Below, piece after piece: positions 35,930 through 46,291 of a DNA stretch of 64,000 nucleotides (the first letter of the stretch is position 1; each line of letters begins with the position of its first letter). Both the position numbers and the translations under genes were made by a program. This DNA is from an uncultured Clostridia bacterium (GTDB taxonomy: Bacteria; Bacillota; Clostridia; Oscillospirales; Ruminococcaceae): positions 1 through 64,000 of the forward strand of contig CANQRG010000007.1 of assembly GCA_947626165.1 (NCBI GenBank), read 5' to 3'. The notes below the pieces were generated by a model. It had not been told where the DNA came from and did not search any database. It worked only from the letters and a program-made list of their open reading frames with translations.

Positions 35930-37216
35930 TTGTCTCTTAACTGCATAAGAATACCGCATAAAAAGAACACTGAAAACTGCGAAACAATAAGATATACTGT
36001 TCCGAAAACGGTGTCAATACCTATGTGTCAGCATATGGGAGCGCCCTGCGAGCCTTTGGTTTCTGTGGGAGACGAGGTGAAGGTCGGGCAGAAAATAGGC
36101 GACAGCGAAGCCTTTATGTCAACGCCCGTTCATTCAAGCGTTTCGGGAAAGGTGATTGAAATAGAGAATATTCTCTTTGCAAACGGCAGAGAGTGCAAAA
36201 GCGTTAAAATCGAGTGTGACGGGAAACAAACCGTGAGCGAAGATGTAAAGCCTCCTGTAATAACAGACAAGGATTCATTTATAAAGGCGATCAGAGAAAG
36301 CGGCTGCTGCGGTCTTGGCGGCGCAGGCTTTCCAACTCACATAAAGCTTAATTTTGATGAAAATAAAACTCCTGTAGACAGCCTTGTGATCAACGCTGCC
36401 GAATGTGAACCCTACATAACAAGCGATTACCGTGAAATGATGGAAAATCCCGAAGATATTATAAACGGAATAAAAACCATTCAGAGCATATTGAAAATAG
36501 AAAAGGTATACATTTGCATTGAGGGCAACAAGCCAAAGGCGATAGACCTTTTAAGCAATATGACTTCTCAGGATAATTCAATAAAAGTTGTGAATCTTTC
36601 TTGCAGTTACCCTCAGGGTGCGGAAAAGGTTATCGCATACAACGCTACAGGCAGAACTGTCAGAGAAGGCGAGCTGCCGTTGAATCAGGGTATTATCGTA
36701 ATAAACGTATCGACCGTTGCTTTTTTGAACAGGTACTTTAAAACGGGTATGCCGCTTACATGGCGGAGAATTACAATAGACGGAGACGCGGTCAAGTCTC
36801 CTTGTAATGTCAAGGTTCCGATAGGAACTTCAATAGCCGAGCTTTTGAAGTTTGCAGAGTGTGATGAAAGCAAGGTAAAAAAAGTGCTTACAGGCGGACT
36901 GATGATGGGTATGTGCGTTTATGATTTAAATACTCCAGTTGTAAAAACAAACAATGCCGTTCTGGCGTTAAAAAAAGACAAGAAATCACCCCAGACAAAC
37001 TGTATTCGCTGCGGAAGGTGTATAAACGCCTGTCCTGCAGGGCTTATGCCTACCGAGCTTGAAAAGGCTTACAATCAAAAGGACGCTGACAGGCTGAAGT
37101 CTTTGCGGGTCAATTTATGTATGAACTGCGGAAGCTGTTCTTATGTCTGCCCTGCAAAGAGAAATCTAGCTGAAACTAATCAGCTTGCTAAACTGTTTGT
37201 TTCTGAAAAAGGATAA
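35930..37216 (+). CDS. rnfC: electron transport complex subunit RnfC
   Basis: 428 aa. Peripheral NADH- and flavin-handling subunit of the Rnf ferredoxin:NAD oxidoreductase. The flavin-binding GLGGAGFPTHIKL and NAAECEPYITSDYR are near residues 120-165. Two [4Fe-4S] motifs, CIRCGRCINACP and CMNCGSCSYVCP, lie near the C-terminus. The start is TTG 35930, behind GGGTGAT; a GTG at 35909 would add seven residues with no ribosome site. Confidence 0.93.
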   Translation: MSLNCIRIPHKKNTENCETIRYTVPKTVSIPMCQHMGAPCEPLVSVGDEVKVGQKIGDSEAFMSTPVHSSVSGKVIEIENILFANGRECKSVKIECDGKQTVSEDVKPPVITDKDSFIKAIRESGCCGLGGAGFPTHIKLNFDENKTPVDSLVINAAECEPYITSDYREMMENPEDIINGIKTIQSILKIEKVYICIEGNKPKAIDLLSNMTSQDNSIKVVNLSCSYPQGAEKVIAYNATGRTVREGELPLNQGIIVINVSTVAFLNRYFKTGMPLTWRRITIDGDAVKSPCNVKVPIGTSIAELLKFAECDESKVKKVLTGGLMMGMCVYDLNTPVVKTNNAVLALKKDKKSPQTNCIRCGRCINACPAGLMPTELEKAYNQKDADRLKSLRVNLCMNCGSCSYVCPAKRNLAETNQLAKLFVSEKG

Positions 37217-37234
37217 GAAAGAGAGGAGTAATAA

Positions 37235-38164
37235 ATGGAAAAGCTAATAGTTTCTCCGTCGCCTCATATGCGCTCGGGAATGACAACTCAGAAAATAATG
37301 CTCAATGTTATTATTGCTCTTTGCCCTGCTGTAATAGCCTCAGGGATAATATTCGGACTTCGTGCGATTTTTCTTATTCTTGTATGCGTTGCGACATCTC
37401 TTGTATGGGAAACGCTGTTTAACATTGTAACTAAAAAGTCTAACACGATAAGTGATTTATCCGCTGTTGTAACAGGTATTCTTCTTGCTTTTAATCTTCC
37501 ACCCTCATTGCCGTTTTGGATGGCGGCAATAGGAACATTTGTGGCGATAGTGATAGTAAAATGCTTGTTCGGAGGGCTTGGACAGAACTTTGCGAACCCT
37601 GCTATCGTGGGCAGAATTGTTTTGATGCTCTCCTTTACAGGGGCAATGACAAACTGGACTCTGCCTTTGGCACTTCAGACAACTGACGCTGTAACGGGTG
37701 CAACTCCGCTAGTCACCCAAAACGCTAAATATATGGACTTGTTTCTGGGTATGACAGGGGGCTGTCTGGGAGAAACCTGTGCGCTTGCGCTTATTATCGG
37801 CGGAATATATCTTATTATTAGACGTATTATCTCGCCAATAACACCTTTGTTTTTCCTGCTTACAGTTGAGGTGTTCTCAGTCGTTGCAGGAGCTGATCCG
37901 CTTTATCAGATTCTATCCGGCGGAGTGCTTTTAGGTGCAATCTTTATGGCTACTGACTATGTTACTACTCCGATAACCTTTTGGGGTAAGGTCATATTCG
38001 GAATCGGCTGCGGAATAATTACCTGTGTGATTCGTTTCTACGCTTCTATGGCGGAGGGAGTTTCTTTCTCGATTCTTATTATGAACATACTTACTCCGTA
38101 TATTGATATGATTACAAAGGCAAAGCCTGTCGGGGCTGTATCCGTTAAAAAGAAGGAGGAATAG
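37235..38164 (+). CDS. rnfD: electron transport complex subunit RnfD
   Basis: 309 aa with about nine membrane helices. The covalent FMN site is DAVTGAT (acceptor about T157). It sits in the membrane and passes electrons within the ion-pumping core. GAGAGGAG site, 18 bp after rnfC. Confidence 0.94.
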   Translation: MEKLIVSPSPHMRSGMTTQKIMLNVIIALCPAVIASGIIFGLRAIFLILVCVATSLVWETLFNIVTKKSNTISDLSAVVTGILLAFNLPPSLPFWMAAIGTFVAIVIVKCLFGGLGQNFANPAIVGRIVLMLSFTGAMTNWTLPLALQTTDAVTGATPLVTQNAKYMDLFLGMTGGCLGETCALALIIGGIYLIIRRIISPITPLFFLLTVEVFSVVAGADPLYQILSGGVLLGAIFMATDYVTTPITFWGKVIFGIGCGIITCVIRFYASMAEGVSFSILIMNILTPYIDMITKAKPVGAVSVKKKEE

Positions 38165-38168
38165 GTAA

Positions 38169-38744
38169 ATGAAAAAGTACATACTTCCTCCGCTTGCACT
38201 TATGATGATATGTGTTGTTGTTTGCGGACTTTTAGTAGGCGCATATAAACTTACATACAAAGATACAACAGGCGTTATGACAGATGATTTAAAGGCAGGC
38301 TGCGAGGCTGTCTTTTCAGGCTCGAACGGGGAAGATTATAAAATTCTGCTTGACAGTTCTAAGACTGAAAAAACACCCTTGACATTCGGCAATGAAAGTG
38401 TAAACTCGATAATTCTCAGTGAAAACAAAGAAAACTGTCTTATTGAGGTTACAACAGACGGCTATTCAAAAGGCGGAATACACATTTTAGTCGGGATAAA
38501 TCAAAACGGCGAGCTTGTCGGAACAGAGTTTGTAAGCTGCGGAGAAACGCCGGGTCTCGGCACAAAGCTTCGTGACCAGAAGTCTATATTCAGCGATAAA
38601 TTTATAGGCTTTACGTCTGACGATGACTTTGACAGCGTTGACAACGTAACAGGCGCTACTTATTCTTCAAACGGAATGAGAGAGGCTATAAAGACTGCGC
38701 TTGAAGTTTTCAGCAATAACAAGGAGGCGATTTTAAGTGAGTAG
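38169..38744 (+). CDS. rnfG: electron transport complex subunit RnfG
   Basis: 191 aa: one N-terminal membrane helix (about 5-27) and an outer FMN-binding domain with DNVTGAT (acceptor about T164), the target of ApbE. It starts four bases after rnfD and overlaps rnfE by 8 bp. Confidence 0.93.
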   Translation: MKKYILPPLALMMICVVVCGLLVGAYKLTYKDTTGVMTDDLKAGCEAVFSGSNGEDYKILLDSSKTEKTPLTFGNESVNSIILSENKENCLIEVTTDGYSKGGIHILVGINQNGELVGTEFVSCGETPGLGTKLRDQKSIFSDKFIGFTSDDDFDSVDNVTGATYSSNGMREAIKTALEVFSNNKEAILSE

Positions 38745-39408
38745 ATTTAAAGACCTTACAAAAGGCTTTGTAAAAGAAAACCCTGTTCTTGTAACCTTGC
38801 TTGGAATGTGTCCTGCATTGGCTGTAACAACTATGGCTTCAAACGGAATTGGAATGGGTCTTGCAACTACATTTGTGCTAGTAGGCTCAAACCTTGTTAT
38901 CTCACTGCTTAAAAAGGTTATCCCCGACGCTGTAAGGCTTCCCTGCTACATAGTTATCATAGCAGGCTTTGTTACATTAATAGAATTTCTCTTAAAAGGT
39001 TATGTTCCTGCTCTTTACGACAGTCTGGGAATATTTCTCTCGCTTATAACTGTCAACTGCATCATACTCGGACGCGCGGAGGTTTTCGCTTCAAAAAACA
39101 AGATTATCCCGTCTGTTTTGGACGGCTTGGGAATGGGGCTGGGCTTTACATTGGCTCTGTTTCTTATGGGCGCAGTTCGTGAAATAATAGGTACAGGCTC
39201 GATATTTGGAATAAGCATACCTTTTATCTCACAAAACCCTATGAGCGTATTTATTATGCCTGCGGGAGGATTTTTCACTCTCGGAGTTATCATAGCGGTT
39301 GTTAATAAGTTAAAAAAGAAAAAACCGCCGAAGGAGATCGGCTGTGCAGGCTGCCCAAACGCTAACTCCTGCTCTGTCAAAACAGAGAAAGGAGGAAAAG
39401 AATGCTAA
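38737..39408 (+). CDS. rnfE: electron transport complex subunit RnfE
   Basis: 223 aa with six membrane helices, homologous to RnfA in inverted topology. After the last helix there is a basic linker (KKKKPPKE) and a cysteine-rich tail, C-x2-C-x5-C and a final C, in about the last 20 residues. Starts at GTG behind AAGGAGG; overlaps rnfG and rnfA. Confidence 0.92.
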   Translation: MSRFKDLTKGFVKENPVLVTLLGMCPALAVTTMASNGIGMGLATTFVLVGSNLVISLLKKVIPDAVRLPCYIVIIAGFVTLIEFLLKGYVPALYDSLGIFLSLITVNCIILGRAEVFASKNKIIPSVLDGLGMGLGFTLALFLMGAVREIIGTGSIFGISIPFISQNPMSVFIMPAGGFFTLGVIIAVVNKLKKKKPPKEIGCAGCPNANSCSVKTEKGGKEC

Positions 39409-39983
39409 AGCTTGTAATCATTATGGTATCGGCAGTGCTAGTCAATAACATTGTACTGTCGCAATTTATGGGCATTTGCTCTTTTCTCGGTGTTTCAAAG
39501 GTTATAAAAAACAGCCTAGGAATGGGTATAGCAGTTATATTCGTTATGCTCTGTGCGACTGCTGTTACATACCCTGTGTATAAGTATATTCTCGTACCTT
39601 ATGAGATCGAGTATTTAAGAACCGTTGCGTTTATACTTCTTGTTGCAATGTTTGTTCAGCTTGTTGAAATAGTTCTGAAGAAAACTATGCCTCCTCTTTA
39701 TAAGGCTTTGGGGGTTTACCTTCCCCTTATCACAACTAACTGCGCGGTACTTGGAGTTACCATAACAAATATCGACGAGGAATACACTTTTATACAGTCA
39801 ATAACAAACGCTCTGGGAACAGGTATAGGATTCACTGTTGCTATACTGCTTTTCTCGGGGGTTCGTTCGAGAATAGACGCCGCAACAGGGATACCTGAGA
39901 CATTTAAGGGTGTTCCGTCTACGTTGATAGCCGCTTCAATAGTGGCGCTGAGCTTTATGGGCTTTGGAGGGCTGTTCGGATAA
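39402..39983 (+). CDS. rnfA: electron transport complex subunit RnfA
   Basis: 193 aa, six membrane helices. NNIVLSQFMGICSFLGVS and TTNCAVLGV carry the conserved cysteines that hold the intramembrane Fe-S cluster shared with RnfE. Overlaps the rnfE end by 7 bp; GGAGG lies within rnfE. Confidence 0.94.
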   Translation: MLKLVIIMVSAVLVNNIVLSQFMGICSFLGVSKVIKNSLGMGIAVIFVMLCATAVTYPVYKYILVPYEIEYLRTVAFILLVAMFVQLVEIVLKKTMPPLYKALGVYLPLITTNCAVLGVTITNIDEEYTFIQSITNALGTGIGFTVAILLFSGVRSRIDAATGIPETFKGVPSTLIAASIVALSFMGFGGLFG

Positions 39984-39990
39984 TTTAGGA

Positions 39991-40025
39991 AAGGAGATAC
40001 TCTCCGTACGGAGTTGGTTTATATG
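39991..40025 (+). promoter_or_regulatory. Shine-Dalgarno/hairpin/start element, copy 3 (rnfB)
   Basis: AAGGAG (39991-39996) is followed by CTCC-GTAC-GGAG (40002-40013), then nine bases to ATG 40023. The CTCC can pair with either GGAG. It is the most divergent copy and the only one inside an operon. Confidence 0.55.
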
Positions 40026-40814
40026 ATGAATTTTGTTTTACCCTTGCTGATATTTGCAGGTCTGGGTTTGATTGCCGGAGTATTACTTACAGCGATATCG
40101 AAGGCTTTTGCGGTAAAAGCAGATGAGAGACTTGAGGCTGTGCAAAACGCTCTGCCTCAGGTAAACTGCGGAGCCTGCGGATTTTCAGGCTGTAACGCTT
40201 ATGCCGACGCTATTGTAAATCAGGGTGCGGAAATAAATAAATGCAACCCGGGCGGTAAGGAAACGGCAAATAAAATAAGTGAGATTATGGGTAAAGACGC
40301 AGGAAATATTCAGCCTGTTTCGGCTTTTGTCCATTGCAGAGGGACCTGCGACGCAGCTCCGTCTAAATTCGAGTTTGACGGCGTAAATTCATGTGCGGCG
40401 GCAAACAGATTCTACGGCGGAACAAAGCAGTGCAAAAACGGCTGTCTTGGTTTAGGCGACTGTTTATCTGTTTGCTCTGAAGGCGCTATTTCTATCTGCA
40501 ACGGCGTTGCGGTCATAAACGAGGAGCTTTGCAAGGGCTGCGGTCTTTGTGCAAAGGCTTGCCCGAAAAATCTGATTTCTATAAGACGTAAAAACCAGCG
40601 TACAGATGTTGTCTGCAAAAGCGAGGCTCATGCAAAAGTTACTAAGAAATTGTGTAAAAACGGCTGTGTCGGTTGCAAACTGTGTGAAAAGGCGTGTCCG
40701 TCGGGAGCAATGAAGGTTGAAAATAATTTCGCCAGCATTGATTATGATAAATGTCTAAACTGCGGAGCGTGCGCTGATGCTTGCAAGCTGGGCGTTATAA
40801 GATTGGCAAAATAA
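40023..40814 (+). CDS. rnfB: electron transport complex subunit RnfB
   Basis: 263 aa: one N-terminal helix (about 4-26), a four-cysteine Fe-S domain (CGACGFSGCNAYADA, then a later cysteine), and ferredoxin-type motifs CKGCGLCAKACP, CVGCKLCEKACP and CLNCGACADAC. It receives electrons from ferredoxin. Starts are ATG 40023 or 40026; TTG 40014 falls in the hairpin's shadow. Last gene of the operon. Confidence 0.93.
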   Translation: MMNFVLPLLIFAGLGLIAGVLLTAISKAFAVKADERLEAVQNALPQVNCGACGFSGCNAYADAIVNQGAEINKCNPGGKETANKISEIMGKDAGNIQPVSAFVHCRGTCDAAPSKFEFDGVNSCAAANRFYGGTKQCKNGCLGLGDCLSVCSEGAISICNGVAVINEELCKGCGLCAKACPKNLISIRRKNQRTDVVCKSEAHAKVTKKLCKNGCVGCKLCEKACPSGAMKVENNFASIDYDKCLNCGACADACKLGVIRLAK

Positions 40815-40820
40815 AATTAA

Positions 40821-40862
40821 CCTGAGAGTTAAGCTGAAACGCTTTTGGCTCTCAGGTTTTTT
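40821..40862 (+). terminator. terminator of the rnf operon
   Basis: CCTGAGAG / CTCTCAGG (40821-40828, 40849-40856) with an inner AAGC/GCTT extension and a six-T tail. Confidence 0.88.
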
Positions 40863-41186
40863 GTTGAAATTTAAGTGTATAATTTTGCATATTTTTTAGT
40901 TTAACATAAAAGTGTCGTTTTTCGTACATTTGTTGAAAACTTTAAAAGTTGTTGTTTAAAACACAGCCTAAAATAGGGAGTTTCTAACACTTTCAACAGG
41001 GTTTTCAACTAAAATACGCTTAAAGGGATTGTTTTTCAACAGTTTTATTCAAAATTTATTAATATTTTGTTTGAAAGAAATCGGAGAATTTGCACATAAA
41101 AATCATTAAATATTGTGCAAATAAACTATTGACAAGTACATATTGTTTTTGCTAAGAAACACATTCAAAAACCGGCGAGTCGCTTA
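40863..41186. other. gene-free stretch with repeated TTTCAAC words and a 9-bp inverted repeat
   Basis: Between convergent rnfB and the sensor kinase. The word TTTCAAC/GTTGAAA occurs at about 40932, 40998, 41012 and 41034. ATTTGCACA (41088-41096) and TGTGCAAAT (41114-41122) form a perfect inverted repeat with a 17-bp centre. ACCGGCGAG occurs at 41171. No open frame with a ribosome site was seen. Confidence 0.4.
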
Positions 41187-42233
41187 TTAAATACTCGATT
41201 TGGGTATCGAAAACGTAAATTGTGTATATTTTCCCTTAACGCTGTCAACGTCGATCGTTCCTTTGTGGATTGAAATAATAGATTTAACTATGTTTAGTCC
41301 AAGACCTGCGCCTATAGCGTCCTTTGCACGGGACGAATCGGTTTTATAAAAGCGGTTAAACACTTTTTTACACTCGCTTTCGGTAAGACCTTCGCCATTG
41401 TTTTTTACTGAAATTTTGCTGTATTTTTCATCTTCGCTGAATTTAAACTCTATATAACCGTTTTCGGGTGTAAACTTTACAGCGTTCTCAATCAGATTAT
41501 ACATAACCTGATAAAGCATATCCTTGTCGGCAAAAACCGTTCTTTTTCCTGCGCCCAGACCAAGTATTTCAATGTTCTTTTTGTTTATATTTTTTTCAAA
41601 GGTGTTAAGTATATCTACAATAATGCTTATGACATCTGTATTCTGCATAACCGGCTTTATTGCGCCCGACTCAAGCTGCTCAAGATCAAGCAGAAGATTT
41701 GTAAGCCTTGTAAGTCTTTTTACCTCGTTTGAGATAAGTCTCAGATACTGAGGTTCTTTATCAGGCGGTATTGTACCGTCAATTATTCCGTCGATAAAAC
41801 CGCTTACAGATGTAAGAGGGGTTCTGAGCTCATGGCAAACATTTGACACAAATTGATTTTTTACCTTGTCACTTTTCTGTACGGTTTCGGATAAACTGTT
41901 AAGAGAAAGCTCAAGCTGATGAAATTCTTTAATTCCAGACGCAGGGACTTTATTTTTGAATTTACTGCTTGCTATACTGTTTGAAAGTTTGGTTATCTGC
42001 TCAAGCGTTTTAGATAGCTTTCTAAACATTAAATAGAGTACAAAAGCGTTTGCCGAAATACTTATAGCGACAAAAATCAGCATTATAAGTATTATTTGAA
42101 ATTTATTTTCACTATCAATAATATGTTCTGATGAAATAAGCAGCAACACTCCCAAAAATGCGGCTGCAATCAGAAGAGTTACTGCTGTTAATATCAAAAT
42201 GTATTTTCTAAATAAGCTGTATGTTTTATTCAT
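41187..42233 (-). CDS. sensor histidine kinase
   Basis: 348 aa. Two membrane helices (about 12-34, 46-69) with almost no outer loop, a HAMP linker (about 70-120), the phosphoacceptor in CHELRTPL (about H134) and an ATPase domain with N, G1 (GLTE...) and G2 (GAGLGLNIV) boxes. The very small outer loop suggests it senses the membrane or a partner protein. Its start overlaps the regulator's stop by one base (TAATG). Confidence 0.92.
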   Translation of the reverse strand: MNKTYSLFRKYILILTAVTLLIAAAFLGVLLLISSEHIIDSENKFQIILIMLIFVAISISANAFVLYLMFRKLSKTLEQITKLSNSIASSKFKNKVPASGIKEFHQLELSLNSLSETVQKSDKVKNQFVSNVCHELRTPLTSVSGFIDGIIDGTIPPDKEPQYLRLISNEVKRLTRLTNLLLDLEQLESGAIKPVMQNTDVISIIVDILNTFEKNINKKNIEILGLGAGKRTVFADKDMLYQVMYNLIENAVKFTPENGYIEFKFSEDEKYSKISVKNNGEGLTESECKKVFNRFYKTDSSRAKDAIGAGLGLNIVKSIISIHKGTIDVDSVKGKYTQFTFSIPKSSI

Positions 42234-42928
42234 TAGCCCTCATCAACTTCAAACTTGTATCCAACGCCCCAGACGGTTTTCAGTTCCCACTTATCAGAAA
42301 CGCCTTCAAGCTTTTCACGAAGTCTTTTAACGTGAACGTCTATAGTTCTTGAATCTCCGTAGTATTCAAAGCCCCAAACTTCATCAAGTAGCTGGTCTCG
42401 GGTGTATACTCTGTTAGGGTTAGAAGCAAGGTGGAAAAGAAGCTCTAACTCCTTTGGAGGAGTGTCAAGAATAGTACCGTTTACTTTAAGCTCGTATCTG
42501 GTCATATTCACTGAAAGCTTGTCGTATTTTACCTCTTTGATCTCCGTTTTAGTAGTTGTCTGACCTGCTCTTCTGTAAACCGCTTTGATTCTTGCAATTA
42601 CCTCTTTGGTGTCAAACGGTTTAACTACATAGTCGTCAGCGCCGAGCTCTAATCCTAAAACCTTATCAAAAGTTTCGCCCTTTGCGGTTATCATAATAAT
42701 AGGCACATTTGATTTCTTCCTGATCTCACGGCAAACCTGCCACCCGTCAAGACCCGGCAGCATTATATCAAGAAGTATAATATCAGGCTTCAGCGCATTG
42801 AATTTAACAACAGCTTCCTCGCCGTCATGAGAAATAATTGCGTTATAGCCTTCTTTTTCAAGATAAAGTCTGAGTAATTCACAAATATTCTTGTCGTCGT
42901 CAACGACCAATACCTTTCCAAGTGACAT
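42233..42928 (-). CDS. OmpR-family response regulator
   Basis: 231 aa: receiver domain with phosphoacceptor about D54 (DIILLDIMLPG) and a winged-helix DNA-binding domain (about 130-228, ending WGVGYKFEV). Cotranscribed with the kinase. Translation starts beyond a hairpin element (42926-42964). The target is unknown; neighbours do not reveal it. Confidence 0.93.
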   Translation of the reverse strand: MSLGKVLVVDDDKNICELLRLYLEKEGYNAIISHDGEEAVVKFNALKPDIILLDIMLPGLDGWQVCREIRKKSNVPIIMITAKGETFDKVLGLELGADDYVVKPFDTKEVIARIKAVYRRAGQTTTKTEIKEVKYDKLSVNMTRYELKVNGTILDTPPKELELLFHLASNPNRVYTRDQLLDEVWGFEYYGDSRTIDVHVKRLREKLEGVSDKWELKTVWGVGYKFEVDEG

Positions 42929-42964
42929 AATAACATTAATGCTCTGTAAGGAGCATTTCCTCCC
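42926..42964 (-). promoter_or_regulatory. Shine-Dalgarno/hairpin/start element, copy 4 (response regulator)
   Basis: On the minus strand GGGAGGAA (42957-42964) is followed by ATGCTC-CTTACA-GAGCAT (42939-42956), then ten bases to the ATG. CTCC at the hairpin's 5' side can also pair with the Shine-Dalgarno GGAG. Confidence 0.7.
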
Positions 42965-43372
42965 TTCATTGTTTTAAAATTATAAAAAGCTGATTAATTA
43001 TGCATACGTTTAATAGTCGACAGTTTTTATTAAAATCAATTAGTAATTTAATTGAAGGTGATTAATTAACAAATGTATTAAAAAATAAACAAAACGAAAA
43101 CAAACTATAAAATTTAATATATTCATTATAACAAATTCACAACTCTAAAAAGTGTATATTTATTGTATAAAATATGTACGTATTGTAAACTTTATAATAT
43201 TGAAAGAATTTATAACATATTTATTCACAAAGATACAGCAATATATACAGAAAGGAGGCATAAATTTTGGATTGTTGAAGAAAAAAGTTTTACAAATTGA
43301 ACTTGTATAAATAATACTAATAGTCGCAAAAAAATTAAAAATTTTTGGTCGTAATAACAAAAATTTAAAAAG
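42965..43372. other. AT-rich gene-free stretch
   Basis: Very AT-rich divergent region between the two-component operon and groESL. An AGAAAGGAGGC site at about 43250-43260 is followed only by stop-rich frames or a 12-codon frame from a TTG 17 bases away, so no gene is called. Nothing else is recognised. Confidence 0.4.
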
Positions 43373-43386
43373 TTGACGGAATACAC

Positions 43387-43445
43387 TTGATTATTATAAA
43401 ATTAATGGTAAAATATATTTAGCACTCAGAAAGTGAGAGTGCTAA
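43387..43445 (+). promoter_or_regulatory. groESL promoter and CIRCE operator
   Basis: TTAGCACTC-N9-GAGTGCTAA at 43419-43445 is a perfect CIRCE element, the HrcA repressor site. A promoter TTGATT (43387-43392) / TAAAAT (43409-43414, 16-bp spacer) ends just before it; TTGACG (43373) / TATAAA (43395) is an alternative. HrcA itself is not in the window. Confidence 0.92.
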
Positions 43446-43476
43446 AACGAAGTCAAATTAAATCAATATATAATAA

Positions 43477-43761
<285 letters not shown>

Positions 43762-43805
43762 CCGCAATTTAATTTATGTAAAAGCAAACATATAAAAATT
43801 TATAA

Positions 43806-45446
<1,641 letters not shown>

Positions 45447-45720
45447 ACTAGAAGCAAGAAGCCAGAGGCAAGAGGCAAGACCAACGGTGACGTTGCATCC
45501 TCTGCCGCCTTTGTATAGTTTATGAAATGTTACAGTTTGCACAACGGCGGGTTAGTAGTTAGGTACAATAGGGTTTGACTTCAAGACTGGCGAGCCAGCA
45601 GGGGGGTGACCCCTGCACGCAGTGCTGCCTTTGGGAAGTTTGCAAAATGTTTTACCATGTGCAATGGCAGGTCAAACTTTGTGCGATGTAAGACCGGCGA
45701 GATAAACTGATAAAATATAA
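45447..45720. repeat. degenerate intergenic repeat block downstream of groEL
   Basis: After a purine-rich AGAAGCAAGAAGCC stretch come two diverged copies of a 67-68-bp unit (45486-45552 and 45605-45672), sharing GGTGAC, TGCCTTTG, AGTTT, AAATGTT and a closing GGC(A/G)GGT. AAGAC followed by a (C/T)(A/G)(A/G)CG-type word recurs at 45477, 45583 and 45690, a spacing of about 107 bp. Small hairpins (CTGGC-GAG-CCAG, GGGG-GTGA-CCCC) lie between them. No coding frame is supported. Confidence 0.5.
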
Positions 45721-45723
45721 AAA

Positions 45724-45752
45724 AAGCAGAGAACGACTAACGCTCTCTGCTT
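45724..45752. terminator. bidirectional terminator of rubredoxin and the groEL side
   Basis: AAGCAGAGA / TCTCTGCTT with an 11-nt loop; T-rich on both strands, best on the minus strand (seven T). Confidence 0.8.
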
Positions 45753-45769
45753 CTTTTAATGTATGTTTT

Positions 45770-45928
45770 TTATTCTTCGGCAAACTGATCCTTGCCTACA
45801 TGACAAAGCGGACATTCAAAATCGTCGGGAAGGTCTTCCCACTTTGTGCCCGGTGCAATTCCTGCATCAGGATCGCCCTTTTCTTCATCATATACGTACC
45901 CGCATACCTGGCATACATACTTTTTCAT
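45770..45928 (-). CDS. rubredoxin
   Basis: 52-aa electron carrier with one Fe(SCys)4 site, found in anaerobes for oxygen and peroxide detoxification. The iron ligands are CQVCGY (about 6-11) and [11 protein letters not shown] (about 39-49), with the typical [10 protein letters not shown] between them. The second knuckle has CPLCH where CPVCG is common. AGGAGGAC precedes the ATG at 45928. Monocistronic. Confidence 0.95.
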   Translation of the reverse strand: MKKYVCQVCGYVYDEEKGDPDAGIAPGTKWEDLPDDFECPLCHVGKDQFAEE

Positions 45929-45975
45929 AAAAAGTCCTCCTTTGTGAAATTTTATAAGCTAATGTTTTATAACAT

Positions 45976-46047
45976 TTACCTCTTTATTATGGCAGAATTT
46001 TTCTGACGATATTCTTTCGGCGTAGGTCCTGTTTTTTGTTTAAACTC
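45976..46047 (-). pseudogene. AraC-family regulator, C-terminal remnant
   Basis: Read on the minus strand, 23 codons give EFKQKTGPTPKEYRQKN followed by SAIIKR and a stop, the exact ending of AraC/XylS DNA-binding domains (F-K-x-x-T-G-x-T-P-x-E-Y-R). A stop codon stands immediately upstream and earlier sequence shows no AraC homology. The flank to 46250 is AT-rich with no gene. Confidence 0.7.
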
Positions 46048-46250
46048 TTACAAACAGACCAAAACCATATAACCTCATAATTACCCCGTGATATACAAAA
46101 CTAATTTTATTCAATTTTATTATACAATAAAATTTATAAAAACGCAACAATTATATAAATCACCATAATTCTATGATATATTAAAGTCATAAAACCTAAC
46201 ACTAAATATCAAAAAAAATTAAAGTCAAATAATTATTTATAATACAAACA

Positions 46251-46290
46251 AAGCGTCCGGATATTTCTATCCGGACGCTTGTTTCTATAT
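46251..46290 (-). terminator. terminator of the second sensor kinase gene
   Basis: A perfect 13-bp inverted repeat AAGCGTCCGGATA / TATCCGGACGCTT (46251-46263, 46268-46280) with a TTTC loop, T-rich on the minus strand. Confidence 0.85.
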
Positions 46291-46291
46291 T

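Noticed and set aside
40925-41045. DnaA boxes or a replication origin
   Set aside because: TTTCAAC does not fit TTATCCACA, and dnaA/dnaN are not near.
41088-41122. dif recombination site
   Set aside because: The spacer between the arms is 17 bp rather than 6, and the arms do not resemble XerC/XerD sites.
43160-43360. 66-codon minus-strand frame upstream of groES
   Set aside because: Phe/Ile/Tyr-rich translation of AT-rich DNA with no ribosome site.
45800-46006. 68-codon plus-strand frame across the rubredoxin gene
   Set aside because: It is the shadow of rubredoxin, whose CxxC motifs are on the minus strand.
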